Of a stretch of 64,000 nucleotides of DNA, positions 58,926 through 64,000 are shown in pieces. Numbering within the stretch: position 1 is the first letter of the stretch; the number at the start of each line of letters is the position of its first letter. The notes beneath the pieces are model-generated. The model saw nothing but the letters and a program-made list of their open reading frames with translations, was not told the origin of the DNA and ran no database searches. Origin of the DNA: Melieria omissa (lineage: Eukaryota > Arthropoda > Insecta > Diptera > Ulidiidae); assembly GCA_963971225.1 (NCBI GenBank), contig OZ020267.1:34839989-34903988 (forward strand). Reading direction: 5' to 3'. The position numbers were made by a program, and so were the translations under genes.

Positions 58926-59334
58926 ACCTGCAGTTAAAAGATCATGTTTGTAGCTTCAGCGGTTTGGATTGGGCAATTATGAATCATGAATCATGTATAA
59001 AAACTTTCATGCAAATTTATAAAATTCTGTTTGCTACATCTGATTTAAATTCGATGACTAAAATCGTTTGCCCTGGCAGAAAAAACTCAACCGATTAACG
59101 TAACCAACACAAGGCAAGAGTCTTGTGGAGGCCCTAAGCTTCCGAGAGGAGTAAACAAGGGATACAAAATCTAATAACCATTGATGCTAAGACCATCAAA
59201 CTTATAGAAAAACGCAGTAATCACTGAACGATTAAATAGTTGTTTCTATATAATAATTATATTCGTTTTCAGTTTTAAAGCTCTTATAACAGCGACATAC
59301 AAGATCGGGTAGAATAACAAATGTATTTTATATA

Positions 59335-60150
59335 TAAAAAAGATCTGACAGATACAAAAACATGGCGAAGAGGCTGGTATCTTTCAAACGATTTTCACTC
59401 CCCTTCTCTCTAAGAAATAATAAAAGATTATTGCTACATGGGTCACAATTCATTAATAAGAAGTGATAAGTGAAGTTAACCGTTTCGACCTTGAATTTTA
59501 ACCTGTGTCTCGATACTACTTTTTGGTATTTAAATCATGAAACATTTGCCTAAGAAGAATACACACGGCATTTGAAGTCGCCAAGTCTGTTTGTTAGAGT
59601 TCTAGAGCTAGTTTACTTTTAAACAATTTTAGCTTAAAACGGGTTAAAAAAAAATTGTATCAATATTTTTCAGTTTCAGAAATATTATGTAATATTTACG
59701 GAAAAATACAAAATTATCACTTTTTCGTTTTATTTAACCATTATTATGGAAACAGGGTTTTGATCAAACGCGCCCAATTCGTAGACTTCAATTAGAACAC
59801 AAACTTTCCCTGATATCGCTGCAAATTATTGGAAATTATTTTGGGGATAACAGTACAATTTTTTTAAGTTGCTTTTAATTCACTTCTAAAAATATTAATT
59901 TGTTGGTGGCTACATAAATTAAATCGATATATTAATCGTATCTTTTGCTATAAGATGACAAATAGTTTTAGTTGCCCTCAGGCAACTTTGGGGTCGAAAG
60001 GGTTAAATATAAAAAAATATTTAACAGATACAATAACATGGCGAATAGACTAGTATCTTCCAAACGATTTTCGCTCCCCTTTTCCCTAAGATATAATAAA
60101 ATATTATTACTGGGTTCACAATTCATTAATAAGAAGTGATAAGTGTAGTT
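59335..60150. repeat. ~145 bp direct duplication flanking a TTAA-type MITE
   Basis: 59335-59479 and about 60007-60148 share CAGATACAA(A/T)AACATGGCGAA, CAAACGATTTTC(A/G)CTCCCC and CACAATTCATTAATAAGAAG. The MITE at 59480-60002 lies at the TTAA of the left copy. The same TTAA at about 60147 in the right copy is empty. Confidence 0.8.
59480..60002 (+). mobile_element. TTAA-type MITE (CGACCCC family), copy 2, complete
   Basis: Flanked by TTAA (59476-59479, 60003-60006). Begins CCGTTTCGACC and ends in the reverse complement of CCCTTTCGACCCCAAAGTTG. It is 523 bp with no coding capacity. Best copy for defining the family. Confidence 0.85.
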
Positions 60151-61240
60151 AAGCGACGACTTTGACATTTTAATTAATCAGTTATGTAAATGTAAAGTAA
60201 AGTAAATGTCATAAAATAGTATTTACTATATTTATACAATTTTTTTATATTTCATACAACTTTACACATATAGTATCTACATACATATTTACAAATGAGC
60301 TCATGAAAAATTACACACAAATAATGAAATTCTTTCGTTGCTCTCCTCAGAGAACTTACAAAAACTAAAAAAAAACGAGCTCCTAATAAGTTTTTGCTGC
60401 TGCTGGCAAAAAAGCCAAGAACCAAGTAAATGAAAAGAATCCATTTATTACAAATTGTGGGACGCTAAGGGCGGCGCGCTGACAAACGCGGTCCAGCTGC
60501 TGCTGCTGATCGTGACGGGGCTGAGAGTCAGCGCCGAATCATGCCGGTTTGTTGAAAATTCAAATTTCGCTTAATTTATGTGTGTTCCAGAACAATTTTC
60601 AGCAGTCAGAGTATGTCGTCGAGTATATTTTTCTCTCTTGGCGCTCTTTGGCGCCACAACTGCTGTGCGCCGCTATTCACCGGCGGCAGCTCCGTTCATG
60701 CCCGCTTCTGCGCCGCCCCATCGCACTGCTGTGCCCACATTGTGCTGTCTGTCTGTCTATCTGTTGGGTTGACGTGTATGTTTGGGCGCTTTGTGCCAAG
60801 TCACGGTGATAACCTGTTTTATGAGGCCGGCCGATGTCGCTCTGCGTACTCAGATATGTGTTTGTCTGTATGTAATACATTTCTATCCGCTTGTACAATG
60901 TATACAAATGTAGAAATGTATACAAATGATAGCGCACTAATTTTCGTTGAATTTGATTTTGCTTTTCGAATGTCAACGGTTTTGCAATGGGAAAGTGCCA
61001 ACTGCAGCTTTGTGGGCACTGCGGCTGTTGGCTTTGTTTTAAAAAAATATTCCAATCCACGAGTTAGGGTGTGGACTTACGGGCCATTTGTATATGAATT
61101 CAAACCAACAGCTGCACTTCTGCTTTGGAACTTTTGCAATCATTTGTTGTTACAGTTGCTTGCAAGTGATTTATTGGAATTGCAGGTGAGCCCATCGCAA
61201 TTAATAATTTCGAAATTGGAAAAATAATAAATAACTTTTA
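60151..61240. other. GC-richer stretch with unresolved open frames
   Basis: From 60450 to 61240 several + frames are open. One piece (about 60466-60540) reads LTNAVQLLLLIVTGLRVSAE, like a signal peptide, but has no in-frame ATG. Another (60580-61227) is a 215-codon frame without recognisable features. It could be the edge of a small secreted-protein gene, but splice signals do not settle it. Confidence 0.25.
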
Positions 61241-62140
61241 ATAAATCATAATAATATTTAATTAAATTCAAATAAAAAATAAATTAACAAAGTTTTATTT
61301 AAAAAATAGTAGTTAACTTAAAAAAACAAAATAATTTTAATTTAAAATTAATTAATAATAGTTTTAATTGAAACAAAATTTGAGAAATAAATATTTTTGT
61401 TGAAAAAATTATCTTTAATTTTAGTTCAAATTATAAATATTTTCAATTAAATTTTTTTCAATTTGTTTTATTAAAATAGATAGTTAAATAATAAAACAAC
61501 TTCATTTTAATTTAAAATTAATTAATAATTTTTTTTTATATTAAAATTATAGTAAAAATTACTAAAATTTTCAATTACATTTTTTTTAATTTAATTTATT
61601 AAAAGAAATAGTTAAATAACTAAACAAAATAATTTTAATTTGAATTGAATTGAAATTTGAAAATTGTAGTAAAAATTATTAACATTTTCAATTACATTGT
61701 TTTTAATTTGTTTTATTAAAATAAATAGTTAAATATTTCAACAAAATAATTCTAATTTAAAGTTAATTATTATTTTTTTTATATTAAATTTTTAGAAAAA
61801 ATTTTTTTTGTTAAAAATTTCTTTTTTAATTTAAGTAAAAATTATCAACATATTTAATTACATTTTGTAATTCATTTATTTCAAAATTTGATTTTTTTGT
61901 TTCAAAAATAGTTTTTTAAATTTGAAACATTTTAAATAATTTGTTTTAGTTTATTTTTAGTTTATTAATATGTTGTTTAAAAAAAAATTAACTAAAATTT
62001 TTGATTACAATTATTAACATTTTTGAATAAAATATAATTTAGAAAATTAATTTTTTGTCTGAAAAAATTTTGTACAAATTTTAATTCCAATTATTTGTGG
62101 TTGGAAATTAAATGAAACTCTAAAATTGAATTTTTTGTTT
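61241..62140. repeat. AT-rich degenerate tandem array
   Basis: The phrases AATAGTTAAATA and TTTTAATTTAAAATTAATTA recur at about 61308, 61482, 61608 and 61724 with spacing of 115-175 bp. No gene. Confidence 0.5.
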
Positions 62141-62142
62141 TA

Positions 62143-62896
62143 TCAGGTGTACAACTTTGCTTCCGCCGTTTTTTTCCAAAATTAAAAGCTTTATTGCGAA
62201 AAAGTGCTTACAGATGTATTATTCAAAGTATTGTCCTTCGCTAGCGACAACTTTCTCAAATCTTTCCGGCAATTTTCGGATCCCGGCTCGAAAAAAGGAG
62301 TCCTCTTTTGACGCTATCCATGAAGCAATCCATTTTTCCAATTCTTCGAAGGATTGAAAATGTTGATCTGCCAGGCCGTGTGCCATCGAACGGAATAGGT
62401 GGAAGTCAGAAGGGGCGACATCTGGGGAATACGGCGGGTGGGGCAAGACTTCCCATTTCAGCGTTTCCAGGTACTTTTTGACCACTTTTGCGACGTGAGG
62501 CCGAGCATTGTCGTGTTGAAGGATGACTTTGTCATGTCGCTCTTGATATTGTGGCCGCTGTTCTGTTGTGTTGAAACCACTCCCGACACGTTCTTTCACT
62601 CAGAGCAGCATCACCGTAAGTTTCTGAGAGCATTCGATGCGCTTCAGCTGCATTTTTTTTTCGAATTGTAACAGAAAAGTAAAACTTCCCGCAAATGGCG
62701 AGAATTGGGCACATAAACGGACATTTTCGAGCGTGAATAATACGAAAACAAGAACAACTGTCACTGAAACGGCGATGACAATTCGTTAGGCACTGTCCAC
62801 ACTCACTTTAAAGGCATTACCATCTATGTATTTCAACCAGCCTCAGCCGGTACAGCCACCTATCGAAAAACGGCGGAAGCAAAGTTGTACACCTGA
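62143..62896 (-). mobile_element. mariner, internally deleted copy (754 bp)
   Basis: Same ends as 52416-53709, flanked by TA (62141-62142, 62897-62898). The C-terminal half of the transposase (LQHDNARPH, SPDVAPSD...) is kept, and so is the first ~50 codons. About 540 bp between them (most of the linker and the first catalytic Asp) are missing, with a junction near 62565. It lacks the 10 bp duplication region, so it does not tell which copy is older. Non-autonomous. Confidence 0.95.
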
Positions 62897-64000
62897 TATT
62901 TATAATTCTAAAAATTTCAATGTAAATAAGTTTATTTGTAATTCTAGAAATTGAATATAAATTAGTTCAAAATTCATGTCTTCTCAATACTCATTATCCA
63001 TTTTTAGATTAAAAAAAAATTTTGTTTTATTTTTAATTAACCTTTTAGATTTTTAGAATTCAATTCTAAATGTTTACTGCTTAACATAAAAGTTTCAAGA
63101 AAAGTTCCTAAATCAATTTGACTCGTCAACGGCTCATATGTACAAATGGCTGAGCTGGTTTGCGGCAGCCAGCGCATTGAAAATGTGATAATTATTATTT
63201 GCTGCATGGCTAATGATCGAACGCACCTCCCTGATTGTTTTCCAATAATCGACTTCCGAGCTAATTGCACTTTTATGGCGAATTGCACAGCGCACCTGCT
63301 GATTCACTCGACAACTGCTGGGTCAGCGTGGCAGAAAGTCATAATTTAACTTTCGACACAAATTCCACTCAAAACTTTAGTCCTTTCGGTGCAAATCTTC
63401 CTTGAACGGGTTCTTGTTTCCGGCCTCTTTTTTGTTGTATGTTTTCTATGTTTGTATGTTTGTATGAATTCGACGGGCAGCTGTTGCTTGCCAACAAAAG
63501 CCCAAACAAATATCGAATAAAGACCGCTAAAAGCTCTCCTCACGTTTATTTGCTCAGAGCGCTCATGTTCTCCTTCACTCTCTCTCTCACTCTTATTTAC
63601 AACACAAAAGTGGCGTTTTTGTTTGATTTTTACCGGCAAGCGGCGCACATACACGTTTTTGTTTTTGTGTCCGTGCGTGCGTGTGCGTCACTGTGTAATT
63701 TCGCTTTTTGTATACAAAACAATCACAAATTTTGTGGTTAGGCGTTTTTTGTTTTTCATTTTTGGTGCTGTTCGTTGTTATTTTCGGCTCTTCTGTGTTC
63801 GTGCTGAATTTGTTGGAAAAACAATTCGCAGCTTTATGTTATAAACACAATAACGATAGTAACAAATGTTGTTGAATGGGTCGCGGGGAGCAGTTTTATG
63901 AACAACAAAAATAGACATGTAAACTTCGAGCACACTAAAGACAGGCAGCGACGACTTTTGATGTTCACGTTGGTGGAAAATATTTTATTTTAAGTTTAGC
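62897..64000. other. Spacer to window end, no gene supported
   Basis: Moderate GC from 63110 on, with TTTG/TGTG-rich stretches and a TCTC run at about 63575. It resembles regulatory or leader DNA of a gene beyond the right edge. No splice or start evidence. Confidence 0.4.

Noticed and set aside
60580..61227. 215-codon frame on + as a gene
   Set aside because: No domain or signal peptide in this frame, alternative frames equally open, and AT-rich codons in the second half. No splice support.
1..64000. CRISPR arrays, bacterial operons or integrated virus
   Set aside because: No regularly spaced repeats with unique spacers. All genes are spliced and eukaryotic, and no envelope, capsid or polymerase genes of viral type were seen.

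Overview
The window looks like euchromatic genomic DNA of a higher fly (Diptera). AT-rich intergenic sequence is mixed with short-intron genes whose exons are much richer in GC, with many (CAA/GTT)n runs and mariner, Tc1, pogo-like and piggyBac-like elements. The delta-class GST with its PPSPPCRS start, and the tRNA-headed SINEs, fit a brachyceran. A tephritid fruit fly is my best guess, but that is inference from the sequence style and not a match. No bacterial or viral gene, CRISPR array or plasmid feature is present.

Five protein-coding genes can be rebuilt with consistent splice phases. (1) A fatty acyl-CoA reductase on + (8 exons, 11832-17103, 494 aa). (2) A secreted two-CUB-domain protein on - (8 exons, 32192 down to 18289, 428 aa). 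(3) A myosin regulatory light chain-like EF-hand gene on - (5 exons, 24608 to 20841, 236 aa), lying wholly inside the 11.2 kb second intron of the CUB gene on the same strand. (4) A delta-class glutathione S-transferase on - (40526 to 37234, 219 aa, with a TATA-driven non-coding leader near 41.4 kb), which has a second intact copy of its last exon 3.6 kb downstream. (5) A two-exon secreted, alanine/proline/tyrosine-rich protein of unknown function on + (50397-51354, 296 aa). A signal-peptide first exon on - (17416-17260) starts a sixth gene whose remaining exons I cannot find.

The rest is largely mobile DNA. There are two mariners with both ends (33.8-35.1 and 52.4-53.7 kb), an internally deleted sister of the second (62.1-62.9 kb), two old mariner relics (45.1-46.3 kb, split by a solo LTR, and 57.5-58.3 kb), Tc1-like pieces (48.4 and 54.8 kb), pogo-like and hAT-like MITEs, several TTAA-flanked MITE families, two fold-back elements, and LINE 3' ends carrying RNase H. 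Three copies of one tRNA-derived SINE and one copy of a second SINE are also present. Two 1.2 kb (AAAAT)n blocks and several degenerate tandem arrays fill introns and spacers.

The most interesting observations are: the duplicated GST terminal exon with clustered amino-acid changes; a SINE/LINE pair sharing a 3' tail, plus a second SINE with a different head but the same central body; the nested same-strand gene; the low-complexity insert inside the first CUB domain; and insertions with matching empty sites in neighbouring duplicates, which let their order be read.
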